Shown in pieces: positions 27,636 to 37,196 of a stretch of DNA of 55,663 bases. This DNA comes from Tannerellaceae bacterium (GTDB lineage: Bacteria > Bacteroidota > Bacteroidia > Bacteroidales > Tannerellaceae): assembly GCA_031264865.1 (NCBI GenBank), contig JAISDJ010000007.1, positions 1 to 55,663 on the forward strand, read 5' to 3'. Numbering within the stretch: position 1 is the first letter of the stretch; each line of letters begins with the position of its first letter. A model generated the notes under the pieces. The model worked only from the letters and a program-made list of their open reading frames with translations, was not told where the DNA came from and made no database searches. The translations under genes and the position numbers were made by a program.

Positions 27636-27744
27636 AAGTTTTTTTTTAATTAAAAGGTATTTTATAATCCAAATATCCACATTTTGCAAAAAAAGAAAAA
27701 AAATTGGTTACGGGAGCGGGATTGACGGATGGAACGATGTCGTT

Positions 27745-28162
27745 TCACCGACGATAATTTCCTCCCGTCGGTTCGTAGAGTGGGAAGTTGCGATAGCCGG
27801 CGTCGCGGAGTTTGCCGTCGGCAACTAACCGGCGCAGGCGACGCCTGCCTGTCGACTCGGTAAAACCGCAAAGGGAACAGAACTCACGGCGGGTGATATG
27901 GGCATTGTCGAGGAAATGACGGATAACCTAATCCTTCCAAATGAATACGCCGGCCTAAAGCTAATTCGTTTGCCATTACTTCAACAAGAGAAATTAAAGA
28001 GGCTTTTACGTCGGCAGACGTAAGCGTACACATATCATGTATGTACTGAGCTAACTGGTCGGTATTCATCGTACCGGTTGTAACTACCCTTGCATGTAAC
28101 TTCGGACGTCCATCACTATCCTTTGAAACAGGATTTTCATAAAAGTCGTAATGTAAACTCAT
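27745..28162 (-). pseudogene. decayed HU-like (HU-HIG) DNA-binding protein gene
   Basis: The first 80 codons (MSLHYDFYENPVSKDSDGRP ... HLEGLGY) align along their length with the intact paralogue at 39769-40380 (MGLFYDFYQNPPEKGSDKKP ... HWKGVGY). At about 27920 the match jumps: in another frame the strand reads VIRHFLDNAHITRREFCSLC ... FPLYEPTGGNYRR-stop, matching the last 60 residues of the paralogue (LLTRHFSNYPYITGIQFRQL ... SPLYEPVEGHYHR). About 62 codons are missing between the halves and the frame is shifted, so this is an out-of-frame internal deletion. The ORF track shows only the N-terminal half (27884-28162). Its promoter and operator-like array remain intact. A truncated 92-residue product could still be made. 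Confidence 0.85.
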
Positions 28163-28216
28163 CGTTTTAATGGTTTATTTATGATTATTATTGTTTGGTT
28201 TACCAAATCTTCAACC

Positions 28217-28298
28217 GATCACCTCTGTGATCGGGATCCGTCACCCTTGTGAACGACTACGATCACACTTGTGATCGACTCCGTTCACGAGTGTGACC
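28217..28298 (-). repeat. four-unit palindrome array, 22-bp period, in the leader of the decayed HU-like gene
   Basis: Four 16-bp units: GATCACctctGTGATC, CGTCACccttGTGAAC, GATCACacttGTGATC, GTTCACgagtGTGACC. Centres at 28224.5, 28246.5, 28268.5 and 28290.5 are exactly 22 bp apart with 6-bp spacers. All share a CAC-N4-GTG core. The array ends 55 bp before the ATG and starts 17 bp downstream of the -7 box. Confidence 0.9.
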
Positions 28299-28315
28299 GG
28301 TTAAAATTGATCCGG

Positions 28316-28323
28316 CAAATATA
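28316..28323 (-). promoter_or_regulatory. -7 box of the decayed HU-like gene
   Basis: TATATTTG on the minus strand, 25.5 bp from the centre of the nearest palindrome, exactly as at the intact paralogue. A TTG lies only 16 nt upstream, shorter than the usual 19-20. Confidence 0.6.
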
Positions 28324-28427
28324 TAAAATTTTCGTTTTTCAATCACCTTTTTTTGAATATAACAAAATGTGAATGTAAGTTTAGTATATTTACGGGAATT
28401 ATCAAACCCGAAGAAGTTGCTAACAAC

Positions 28428-31268
28428 ATGAGAAACCTTGTATTGTTATTTACACTAATCTCACTTTGCCCATTGAGCCTATCCGCCCAGTGGAATGCTT
28501 TTGTAAATAATTACGGGAAAGATTTGTTCGGGAGAGGGGCTAAGACATGGAATATACAGATATATAATAAAAACCGTATTTACTTAGGAAATCAAAAAGG
28601 ACTGTTAGAATACAATGGGAACGATTGGAATCTTTATCCGGTAGACAACCAAAATGATGTTCGTTCGGTACATATCTCTAAAAGGGAGAACAGAATATAT
28701 GCGGGAGGAGATGGCGAATTTGGTTACTTTGAACCGGATCATACCGGTCGGTTAATTTATACCCGGTTGTCTGGTGAGGTTATTGCAAACCATCATTTAT
28801 CCGGCGGCTATTGGGGGATATACGAAATAGACAACCTGATCTACTATGTTTCCGACAGGCATATAATCAAACAAATCGACACTGAATTTACCATTATTCA
28901 CAGTGAGCATAAGATTGATTGTTCCAATATCGTAAATGGCGTATTGCTGATAGGTACAACGAATGGTGTCCGGATGTTAGTGGGCAATTCTTTATTATCG
29001 GTGGTTGGCGACGAGATCGTACGCGGGAAAACGATACGCGCCATCGTTCCCTATCAGGAAGGTAGTTTGATAGCAACCGCTTTCGACGGTTTATTTTATA
29101 CTACCGACAAAGAAATAATCCCTTTCACCACGGGCGTAGAAGAGTTTATGCGACGTAATGAAATTTTCTCGCTGGCTGTTTCTTCCAATTATATTGCCGT
29201 AGGAACCATTCATAAGGGATTAGTTTTAATAGATACAGACTCTCACCAACCTTTTTATTATAACGAACAGAATGGTTTACAAAACAATACGATTCTATCC
29301 TTAGCGTTCGATGCCCGGAAGAATCTTTGGCTGGGGCTTGATGACGGCATTGATTATATACAACTCGAATCGCCTTTTTCAAATTTATATACTTCGCCCA
29401 ATGCATACGGCAGCGGATATGCGGCGTTGCTTGCAGACAACCGCTTATTGTTGGGCACGAACCGCGGACTGTTTTATGCGGAAACGCCTATCGTACTGGG
29501 TGAAAACCCGCCGAAATTCCAGCTAATCCACGAATTAAGCAGTCAGGTTTGGGGGATAACAAAAGTAAATAATGATATTTTTTGTCTGCACGACAAAGGA
29601 TTGTATTGGTTGAAAGAGAAAGAGATTGAGTTGATCCCCGGCCTCAGAGGCGCTTTATCCTGCATTGTCATAAAAGGACGGCCAGACATCTGTTTGATTG
29701 GCGCCTATGAAGGACTGTTCCTTCTTAAGAAAACAAACAATAAATGGTCTGTCCGGAAAAAAATCATGGATGCCACCACCTGGTTGAAAAACATAGCCTT
29801 CCTCCCACCCGATATTCTTTGGATTCGCGCACTCGACCAAGGAATGATCCGTCTGCAAGTAGATACTGTTGATTTTTCCATAAAAGAATACACGCTATAC
29901 GGTCGTTCATCCGGTTTTGAATCAACCGATGATTTATACCTTCACCAGATAGAAGATTCCGTATTCTTTTCGTCGGCATCCGGTATCTATACGTACGATG
30001 AATTACAGAAACGTATGATTCCTTCCGTACATCTGGCCAGCCATTTCCTGACGGATGAAATATATCCTGTATTTAAGCAATCGGGCAACGACGTTTATGC
30101 GCTTTCTTCCCATACGGTTCAGGCAAGAAACATCTCTTCCTCAGACAGTCTTTTGTCGGCTGTTTATCCGTTTAATTTCAATCAAATCGAACTTATACGG
30201 TATTATGAATCCATGGCTTCTATGTACGATTCCCTGGTTATTATACCGAATGGCAATGGTTTTGCCCTCTTAAACAAAACCATCTGTTCGAAAGAAGAGA
30301 AAAAAGAACTGTATATACGAAATGTGTATATCACCTATCCGAAAGATTCACTGATTTATACAGACAATTTCTTACATACCGGCATTACGCCTGAAATAAA
30401 CTACGACGAGCGTTCGCTTCGTTTGGAATATGCCGTTCGTATGTTTGGTCCTGAGAATCCTGTAAAATACAGGGTAAGACTAAAGCCTGATATGCAATGG
30501 ACGGAATTTTCGCCCATATCGGTAAAAGAGTACAACAACCTGAAAGAAGGAGATTATGCCTTTGAAGTAGAAGCGTTATTTGTTGATGGGAGCGTTTCTT
30601 CCGCCTCATTCTCCTTTGCCGTTCTTCCCCCTTGGTATCGAACCATCTATGCCTGGATTATTTACCTCGTCCTGTTTTGGCTGTTGATATACGTTTTATA
30701 TGAAACCGACAAACGCCGTATCCTGCGAAGCAGGAAAACGGAAGCTGCCAAAAGTGAAAACGAGATCCACCTGAAAGAACAGGAGATCATTAAACTGAAT
30801 ACCGAAAAACTAGAACAGGAACTCACGTTCAAAACACAGGAGTTGGCCAATTTAATGATGAATGTTTCCCGGAAAAACGAGATACTGACTACAATTAAAG
30901 AAGAGTTGTATAAAGTATCCGCCGAATTAAAAGGAGAATCGTCGGCCAGAGCCAAACGAATGTTGATTATCCTGAATAATAGTATCGACTCGAACATTGC
31001 TTCGGATGATGTGCTGAAACGTTTTGAAGAACAATTCGACTTAGTTCATAATAACTTCACCAAAAAACTAAAAGAATATCATCCTGATTTAACCGTTTCC
31101 GAATTAAAAATGTGTATTTATATAAAGATGGATCTGTCTTCCAAAGAGATTGCTCCTCTGTTGAACCTATCTATTCGCGGCATTGAGACCTTGCGTTATC
31201 GTTTACGAAAAAAGCTAAAACTTGAGCATGAGGATAGTCTTCGCGAATATTTAGATAAATTATCCTGA
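28428..31268 (+). CDS. membrane-anchored propeller/Y_Y_Y sensor fused to a LuxR-type HTH
   Basis: 946 residues from ATG 28428, the start of a clean signal peptide (MRNLVLLFTLISLCPLSLSAQ). Residues about 25-640 form two-component-regulator-type beta-propeller repeats (GLLEYNGNDWNLYP, ILSLAFDARKNLWLGLDDGI). A Y_Y_Y-type domain follows at about 655-730 (YRVRLKPDMQWTEFSP ... LKEGDYAFEVEA). One membrane helix lies at about 739-758, then a coiled coil (about 765-840) and a LuxR/GerE-like HTH at about 880-940 (LTVSELKMCIYIKMDLSSKEIAPLL). There is no kinase or receiver domain. It is immediately upstream of the glycan operon and probably senses its substrate in the periplasm and activates susC. Confidence 0.88.
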   Translation: MRNLVLLFTLISLCPLSLSAQWNAFVNNYGKDLFGRGAKTWNIQIYNKNRIYLGNQKGLLEYNGNDWNLYPVDNQNDVRSVHISKRENRIYAGGDGEFGYFEPDHTGRLIYTRLSGEVIANHHLSGGYWGIYEIDNLIYYVSDRHIIKQIDTEFTIIHSEHKIDCSNIVNGVLLIGTTNGVRMLVGNSLLSVVGDEIVRGKTIRAIVPYQEGSLIATAFDGLFYTTDKEIIPFTTGVEEFMRRNEIFSLAVSSNYIAVGTIHKGLVLIDTDSHQPFYYNEQNGLQNNTILSLAFDARKNLWLGLDDGIDYIQLESPFSNLYTSPNAYGSGYAALLADNRLLLGTNRGLFYAETPIVLGENPPKFQLIHELSSQVWGITKVNNDIFCLHDKGLYWLKEKEIELIPGLRGALSCIVIKGRPDICLIGAYEGLFLLKKTNNKWSVRKKIMDATTWLKNIAFLPPDILWIRALDQGMIRLQVDTVDFSIKEYTLYGRSSGFESTDDLYLHQIEDSVFFSSASGIYTYDELQKRMIPSVHLASHFLTDEIYPVFKQSGNDVYALSSHTVQARNISSSDSLLSAVYPFNFNQIELIRYYESMASMYDSLVIIPNGNGFALLNKTICSKEEKKELYIRNVYITYPKDSLIYTDNFLHTGITPEINYDERSLRLEYAVRMFGPENPVKYRVRLKPDMQWTEFSPISVKEYNNLKEGDYAFEVEALFVDGSVSSASFSFAVLPPWYRTIYAWIIYLVLFWLLIYVLYETDKRRILRSRKTEAAKSENEIHLKEQEIIKLNTEKLEQELTFKTQELANLMMNVSRKNEILTTIKEELYKVSAELKGESSARAKRMLIILNNSIDSNIASDDVLKRFEEQFDLVHNNFTKKLKEYHPDLTVSELKMCIYIKMDLSSKEIAPLLNLSIRGIETLRYRLRKKLKLEHEDSLREYLDKLS

Positions 31269-31391
31269 ATACTTCTACTTATTTTTCAATCAATCGATTA
31301 TAAATTACTGACGGGTTCTTGACGTATTTGTTTCCTATCTCAAACGTATTCGGGAATAGGTAAATCAGGTTTCAATTGTTTCGTATTGGGG

Positions 31392-31399
31392 TACGTTTG
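31392..31399 (+). promoter_or_regulatory. -7 box of the susC-susD-PKD-GH3 operon
   Basis: TACGTTTG matches TAnnTTTG, 36 bp before the susC ATG. The -33 position holds TTTC rather than TTTG, which would fit a promoter needing the neighbouring activator. Confidence 0.6.
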
Positions 31400-31434
31400 C
31401 ATCAATACAAAAAGTAACTCTTAAATTATAATTC

Positions 31435-34400
31435 ATGAGAAATCTGTTAACTATTTTAATCTTGTTATGTGTAACCTTCTCTGTCTTTGCTCAGAATGTA
31501 GAGATAAAAGGTGTGGTCGTATCGGGAACCGACAATTTTCCGCTTCCTGGAGTAAACGTAATCGTGAAAGGTACGACAAACGGGGTAATGACTGACTTCG
31601 ACGGGCAGTTTGTCCTTAACGCTCCGAATGGGAGTGTATTATCCATTTCTTATATTGGATTCAAATCGCAGGAAGTAACAGCCACTGCTTCGGGTACAAT
31701 GAATATCGTTTTATACGAAGATTCGGAATTGCTCGACGAGGTAGTGGTAGTAGGTTATGGCGTACAAAAAAAGAGCGTGGTAACAGCGGCTATCAGCCGG
31801 GTTACTGCCGAAGACCTGAGTGTGGCCAAACCTTCGCGTGTAGAAGATGTATTAAAAGGAAAAGTATCCGGTGTACAGATTACGCAGAGTTCCGGCCAGC
31901 CCGGTTCCGACTCCAAAGTGCGTATCCGTGGGATTGGTACGGTAAACGACAGTAATCCTCTGTATATCGTAGACGGTATGCCGGTAGGCGGAGGTATTAA
32001 TTACCTGAATCCTTCGGATATCCAGTCTGTGGAAATATTGAAAGACGCTGCTTCTGCCGCTATCTATGGTACGCGTGGCGCCAACGGAGTTATCCTTATT
32101 ACCACCAAAAGCGGGAATAAAGGGAAAGCCACTGTTAGTTACGATGTAAGCTACGGCTGGCAAAACCCCTGGAAGAAAAAAGCCGTACTCGATGCCAAAG
32201 AGTATATGGTTATTATGAACGAAAGCCAAATTAACGACGGAAACGCTCCCCGCTATTCGCCGGAAGATCTAGCAACAGCAGGAAGCGGCACCGACTGGCA
32301 GGACGAAACATTCAATTACAACGCGCCTGTACAGAATCATCAGGTAAGTATTAATGGCGGAAATGAAAAGGCACAATACTTCCTCTCTATGGGTTATTAC
32401 AACCAGGAAGGTATTATCGGCGGCGATTACGACAAATCGAATTACGACCGTTGGAGTATCCGTTCCAATTCTACCTATGAAGTGTTTGAAGATATAAACC
32501 GTTCTTTCCTCAACAAGCTGAAAGTAGGCGTTAACGTAGGATATGCCAGAGGCAAAACAACAAGCATCGAGACCAATTCGGAATATGGTTCCATATTAGG
32601 AAGCGCCCTTACCTTTAATCCCCTGGTACCCGTTTATGCAGATGAGGCAACGGCTACGTCTATACTGGCGCAATATCCGTATGCCGTAACCGATAAAGAG
32701 GGACGTGTATTTTCTATTCCGCCTACCGGATTCCAGGAAATAGCCAATCCGGTAGGGATGTTGAACCAGCCACGTGAAGAAAAGAACAACGAAGACAAAT
32801 TAGTAGGTTCATTCTGGGCTGAATTAGATGTGCTCCCCAAATTGAAATTCAAATCCAGCTATGGCTTTGATCTGGCTTTCTGGGGAAAAGACGGATATGA
32901 GTTTCCTCATTTCCTGGCCTCACAAGGTAAAAACATTACGCAAAGTTCGGTATGGAGTGAAATGAACCGCGGATATACCTGGCTGGTAGAAAATGTATTG
33001 ACCTACAATGATACGTTTGCCGACAAGCATAACCTCACCGTTGTGCTGGGACAATCGGCGCAAAAATATACAACCCGCCAGTTGGGCGGCAGTGATTACA
33101 GTTTGCTGGAGACAGACCCTTCTAAAGCCAATATCAACTCCGCCATTGCCGACCGGGACGAGGAACGCGTGTACGGAGGGACAGGCGGATTTAATTTCGA
33201 ATCGCTGGCTTCATACTTCGGACGTGTAGATTATAATTTCGACGAACGGTATATGCTTCAGGCAACGGTGCGCCGCGATGGTTCTTCCAAATTCGGAGCC
33301 AATAACAAATGGGCGATCTTCCCGGCTGTTTCCGTTGGTTGGAATGTATTGAACGAACCGTTTATCACAGACCTTAAACCGGCTTGGTTTGATAGTTTCA
33401 AACTTCGCTTCAGTTGGGGTAAGAACGGCAACCAGAATATTGGTAACTTCCGCTATACGTCGTTGATGGATGGTGGACAGAACTACTATTTCGGAGGAGG
33501 CTACCTGGTATCTTCCGCTTCAAAGGATGGTATGATGCAGTATGGAACCTCTCCGGCTGCGATCCCTAACCCGAATGTAAAATGGGAAGAATCCGAACAA
33601 ATCGACTTGGGTTTCGACACCCGTTTATTTGGTAGCGCTCTGAGTGTTGGCTTTGATTACTTCAAAAAGAAAACAAACGGTATGCTAATGGATCAGCCGA
33701 TTCCCAATTATGTAGGGCAAAGCGCTCCGATTGCCAATGTGGGTGATATGGAAAACTGGGGGCTTGAGTTTGAAGTAGGTTGGAGACAAACCGTAGGTGA
33801 TTTCAGTTATAACGTTTCGGCCAATGCCACCTATATGAAGAATAAACTCGTTAAACTGGGGAATGCTTCCGGCGAAGCAACATACGAAAATGCGGGCGCT
33901 TCCGGAGTAGGTAGCTATGTAAAAGGTGAAAACGGTGAAGTATGGCCTTATTTCTATGGATTCAAAACAAACGGCCTGTTCCAAAACCAAGCCGAAGTGG
34001 ATGCTTATGTAAACAGTAATGGCGGAAAACTTCAGCCGAACGCTCAACCGGGTGATGTTCGTTTTATAGATTTCAACGGCGATGGTTCTATCGACGATCA
34101 GGATAAGACAAAAATAGGTAAAGGCATGCCGGATTGGACGTATGGTATCAGCATAGGTGCAGACTGGAAAGACTTCGACCTGAATTTATTCTTCCAGGGA
34201 ACAATCGGCAACGATATTTTCGACTTCTCCCAACGGGGTGATATCCCGGCTATGAACCGTCCCACATGGATATTAGACCGATGGATTGGCGACGGTACTT
34301 CAAACACAATTCCCCGTATGACAACTGCCAACCCGAATAGCAACTGGCGTTCGTCTGACCTGTACGTTAAAAACGGTTCTTATTTACGTCTGAAATCAGC

Positions 34401-34614
34401 GCAGTTCGGATATACATTACCGGCTTATCTGACAAAGAAAGTTTCCGTTCAACGTTTACGCCTGTTTGTTTCGGCCGAAAATTTACTGACATTCACCGGA
34501 TACGACGGTTTCGACCCCGAAGTAGCTTCCGGCGGATATACAACGATTGGCGTTGATAAAGGTATTTACCCGCAATCACGTACCATTTCTTTAGGCGCTA
34601 ATATTACTTTCTAA
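31435..34614 (+). CDS. susC: SusC/RagA-family TonB-dependent outer-membrane transporter (glycan locus)
   Basis: 1059 residues. Signal peptide MRNLLTILILLCVTFSVFAQ, carboxypeptidase-D-like domain (IKGVVVSGTDNFPLPGVNVI), TonB box region (LLDEVVVVGYGVQKKS), plug with PLYIVDGMPVGGGI and IYGTRGANGVILITTKSG, then the barrel ending SRTISLGANITF. It imports oligosaccharides across the outer membrane with the SusD encoded 16 bp downstream. An extracellular loop contains DFNGDGSIDDQDKTKIG, a calcium-binding-like segment common in this family. First gene of the operon controlled by the regulator at 28428. Confidence 0.95.
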   Translation: MRNLLTILILLCVTFSVFAQNVEIKGVVVSGTDNFPLPGVNVIVKGTTNGVMTDFDGQFVLNAPNGSVLSISYIGFKSQEVTATASGTMNIVLYEDSELLDEVVVVGYGVQKKSVVTAAISRVTAEDLSVAKPSRVEDVLKGKVSGVQITQSSGQPGSDSKVRIRGIGTVNDSNPLYIVDGMPVGGGINYLNPSDIQSVEILKDAASAAIYGTRGANGVILITTKSGNKGKATVSYDVSYGWQNPWKKKAVLDAKEYMVIMNESQINDGNAPRYSPEDLATAGSGTDWQDETFNYNAPVQNHQVSINGGNEKAQYFLSMGYYNQEGIIGGDYDKSNYDRWSIRSNSTYEVFEDINRSFLNKLKVGVNVGYARGKTTSIETNSEYGSILGSALTFNPLVPVYADEATATSILAQYPYAVTDKEGRVFSIPPTGFQEIANPVGMLNQPREEKNNEDKLVGSFWAELDVLPKLKFKSSYGFDLAFWGKDGYEFPHFLASQGKNITQSSVWSEMNRGYTWLVENVLTYNDTFADKHNLTVVLGQSAQKYTTRQLGGSDYSLLETDPSKANINSAIADRDEERVYGGTGGFNFESLASYFGRVDYNFDERYMLQATVRRDGSSKFGANNKWAIFPAVSVGWNVLNEPFITDLKPAWFDSFKLRFSWGKNGNQNIGNFRYTSLMDGGQNYYFGGGYLVSSASKDGMMQYGTSPAAIPNPNVKWEESEQIDLGFDTRLFGSALSVGFDYFKKKTNGMLMDQPIPNYVGQSAPIANVGDMENWGLEFEVGWRQTVGDFSYNVSANATYMKNKLVKLGNASGEATYENAGASGVGSYVKGENGEVWPYFYGFKTNGLFQNQAEVDAYVNSNGGKLQPNAQPGDVRFIDFNGDGSIDDQDKTKIGKGMPDWTYGISIGADWKDFDLNLFFQGTIGNDIFDFSQRGDIPAMNRPTWILDRWIGDGTSNTIPRMTTANPNSNWRSSDLYVKNGSYLRLKSAQFGYTLPAYLTKKVSVQRLRLFVSAENLLTFTGYDGFDPEVASGGYTTIGVDKGIYPQSRTISLGANITF

Positions 34615-34630
34615 AAAATAATACACATAT

Positions 34631-36166
34631 ATGAAACGATATAGATTATTTATAACAATTGCTGTCTTTGCAGGACTTCTTACTACGACTTCCTGCGGCG
34701 ACGATTTCCTTACAGCTTCTTCTACGGAGAAACAGGAAGCGGGAGCTGCCGCTACCGAAGGAGCCATTTTATCCAATCTGGCGTCTGCTTATCAGATCCT
34801 TTTATTTGATAGTTATGCTAATAACAATTATAATGGCGTGTTACTTATGTCGGACTTGCGTTCGGACGATCTCTTTAAAGGAGGAGGCGATGCCGGCGAC
34901 CAAAGGCAATTATATCTCCTATCATTGTTCACCTCTACGGCAGCCGAAACCACCGGAGGTTTGTGGGGCATCTATTATAAAGGGCTGGCTCGCTGTAACA
35001 ATGTCATCATAGCCTGTGATAATGCAGTAGATGTAAATGACAACAAACTGAAACAGTATAAAGCGGAAGCTCATTTTCTCCGCGCCTATTACGTACATCT
35101 TCTATGGAAGTTCTGGGGAAATATTCCCTACTTTGAAGAACCGCTTAGCGAATCTCCTTATATGACACGCCAATATACGGCCGATGAAATATACAACGAG
35201 ATTATAGAAGACCTAGCGATTGCCTGCGAAGATGGAGCCATGTCGATGCGCCAGTCGGGTGCAGATTTAGGCCGTGCATCCAGAGCAGCAGCATTAATGC
35301 TGAAAGCACGTGTGGTAATGTATCAAAAAGACCAAAGCCGCTATGCCGAGATAACGAGTGATATGGCTACTATTATCAACAGTGGCGCATATGATCTCTT
35401 CAGCAATTTCGATGCAATGTGGGAAGACGAGAACGAATTTTGCATCGAGTCTATTTTCGAAAGTAATCAACTACCGGAAGGAAAAACATGGTCGGACGGT
35501 AATAAGGGATACGGAACCAATCTTCCGGCATTTATTTCTCCGAACGAATTGAAAGACCCCGATGGCGTATTTAAAGGTGGTTGGGGATTTGCTCCGGTAC
35601 GTCCGCAGGCGTATGCCATCTTTGAGAATGGTGATCTTCGCCGCGACGCTTCCATCAATGTTTGGCCGGAAGGTTCTTATGGAGTACGTTTCCAGGATAC
35701 CGGTATGTTCCAGCGTAAATATGCTGCCCGCGAAGGCTATAATCCTCCTCCGGGTGATACCGATTTGAACTATACTAACAACCTCCGTATTTTCCGTTTT
35801 GCCGAAACACTGCTCAATTATGTTGAATTAGTACGTATGCACGGACAGGGTGAATCGCAGGGAGTAAGCGCTCAGGCTTGCCTGGACCGTATCCGCACGC
35901 GTGCTTTCGGTTCGGCAAACACAGTAGACGCAACGCCTGCCAATATTAAGCTGGAACGCCGACGCGAGTTTTTAGGAGAAGGCATGCGTTTCTGGGATTT
36001 GATACGTTGGGGAGAAGCCACAAGTGTATTGTCGGAAAACCTGCCTGCTTACAACTCCGTTCGTACATTTGAAGAATGGATGAAATATTTGCCCATACCA
36101 CAGGGAGAATTAGAAAAAACAAAGGGTACCGAATTTGAACTCAAACAAAATGGTAACTGGAATTAA
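34631..36166 (+). CDS. susD: SusD/RagB-family outer-membrane glycan-binding lipoprotein (glycan locus)
   Basis: 511 residues with a lipoprotein signal (MKRYRLFITIAVFAGLLTTTSCGDDF, cysteine near 22). The helical TPR body includes FLRAYYVHLLWKFWGNIPYFEEPL. The C-terminal half carries the family signatures LRIFRFAETLLNYVELVRMHG and RRREFLGEGMRFWDLIRWGEA ... YLPIPQGELEKTKG. Surface lipoprotein that closes the SusC pore and contributes to substrate selection. 16 bp after susC. Confidence 0.95.
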   Translation: MKRYRLFITIAVFAGLLTTTSCGDDFLTASSTEKQEAGAAATEGAILSNLASAYQILLFDSYANNNYNGVLLMSDLRSDDLFKGGGDAGDQRQLYLLSLFTSTAAETTGGLWGIYYKGLARCNNVIIACDNAVDVNDNKLKQYKAEAHFLRAYYVHLLWKFWGNIPYFEEPLSESPYMTRQYTADEIYNEIIEDLAIACEDGAMSMRQSGADLGRASRAAALMLKARVVMYQKDQSRYAEITSDMATIINSGAYDLFSNFDAMWEDENEFCIESIFESNQLPEGKTWSDGNKGYGTNLPAFISPNELKDPDGVFKGGWGFAPVRPQAYAIFENGDLRRDASINVWPEGSYGVRFQDTGMFQRKYAAREGYNPPPGDTDLNYTNNLRIFRFAETLLNYVELVRMHGQGESQGVSAQACLDRIRTRAFGSANTVDATPANIKLERRREFLGEGMRFWDLIRWGEATSVLSENLPAYNSVRTFEEWMKYLPIPQGELEKTKGTEFELKQNGNWN

Positions 36167-36196
36167 TCAATCTCACAAACGAAAGAACATATAATC

Positions 36197-37126
36197 ATGA
36201 AAAAGATACTAAAATCGGGATTATTCGCCTTAATGACATGCTTTGTCATGCTCTCGTGCAGCCCGCAGGAAAGTGATGATCACGCCTTAGGGAGTACGCC
36301 ACAGGAAAGCCAATTGGCCTTTTCGGCAACTTCTGTATCAGGGCAACCTAATATAATTGAACTAAAAGATGAATCTTCTCTTTCAGGCGTCGCCACATGG
36401 GATTTGGGGAATGGCTCATTAGCAAAAGGGTCACAGGTAAAAGCAGAATATCCGTTTGCCGGCACATACACCATTACAATGACACTGTACACCACAGGCG
36501 GTTCGGCCACTATATCCAAGACACTGACGGTAGAAAAGGATGATATGTCTTTATTGAATACGCCTATGTATAATGCATTGACAGGCGGTGCGTCTAACCT
36601 GGCCGGTAAAACATGGGTATTCGACCAGTACAATGATGGACACTTCGGCGTAGGCCCGGCGGATGATTCCTCTCCAAGCTGGTGGTCGTGCCCGGCTGGA
36701 GGCAAAGATGGTTCAAGCTTATATACACAGGAATTCACCTTTATCCAGGTAGGCGTAAAGCTGGAATGGAAAAACAACGGTTATGTCTATTCCAACGAAC
36801 CGGGTAAAAATGCATTAGGCGGTGACTTTATCGACAATCCGGGTGGCGCTGGCGACTTTGATGTAAAATACGAACCGAAAGGCGGCTATACATTTATATT
36901 AAATGAGTCGGAAAAGACAATTTCATTAAGTAGTGGCGCTTTCTTCGGTTTCTATACCGGTTCGTCTACATACGAGATTCTTTCTTTAACAGAAGATGAA
37001 TTGTATATAAAGAACAGGAGCGCTGTTGAATCGGGCAATGGCTGGTGGTTCCGCTTCATTCCTAAAGAAAAGAGCCAGAAACCATCGGTAGAAATATCCA
37101 ATAAAGCGGGTTCGTTTGATAAATAG
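36197..37126 (+). CDS. PKD-domain surface glycan-binding lipoprotein
   Basis: 309 residues. Lipobox CFVMLSCSPQ at about residue 22. A PKD-type fold at about 40-115 ends in YPFAGTYTITMTLYTTGGSATISKTLTVEK. The C-terminal 170 residues are rich in Trp, Gly and aromatic residues (SWWSCPAGGKDG, GNGWWFRFIP) and look like a carbohydrate-binding domain. Position after susD fits a SusE/SGBP-type surface protein. PKD lipoproteins of this layout next to GH3 enzymes occur in laminarin and other beta-glucan loci, which is the basis for the substrate guess. Confidence 0.75.
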   Translation: MKKILKSGLFALMTCFVMLSCSPQESDDHALGSTPQESQLAFSATSVSGQPNIIELKDESSLSGVATWDLGNGSLAKGSQVKAEYPFAGTYTITMTLYTTGGSATISKTLTVEKDDMSLLNTPMYNALTGGASNLAGKTWVFDQYNDGHFGVGPADDSSPSWWSCPAGGKDGSSLYTQEFTFIQVGVKLEWKNNGYVYSNEPGKNALGGDFIDNPGGAGDFDVKYEPKGGYTFILNESEKTISLSSGAFFGFYTGSSTYEILSLTEDELYIKNRSAVESGNGWWFRFIPKEKSQKPSVEISNKAGSFDK

Positions 37127-37140
37127 GTGTTAGTAGGCAG

Positions 37141-37174
37141 GAGGGGATACCTGATGAGGGTTCCCCTCTTTTTT
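37141..37174 (+). terminator. intrinsic terminator or attenuator inside the glycan operon
   Basis: GAGGGGA pairs with TCCCCTC and is followed at once by TTTTTT. It lies 15 bp after the PKD gene and ends 22 bp before the GH3 ATG, with no -7 box between. GH3 expression must come from readthrough or from RNA processing. Confidence 0.75.
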
Positions 37175-37196
37175 AACGTAAAAAGACTTGATAAAA

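Noticed and set aside
27662-27871. 69-residue Arg-rich ORF
   Set aside because: Wrong frame of the C-terminal half of the decayed HU-like gene; the adjacent frame reads as the paralogue.
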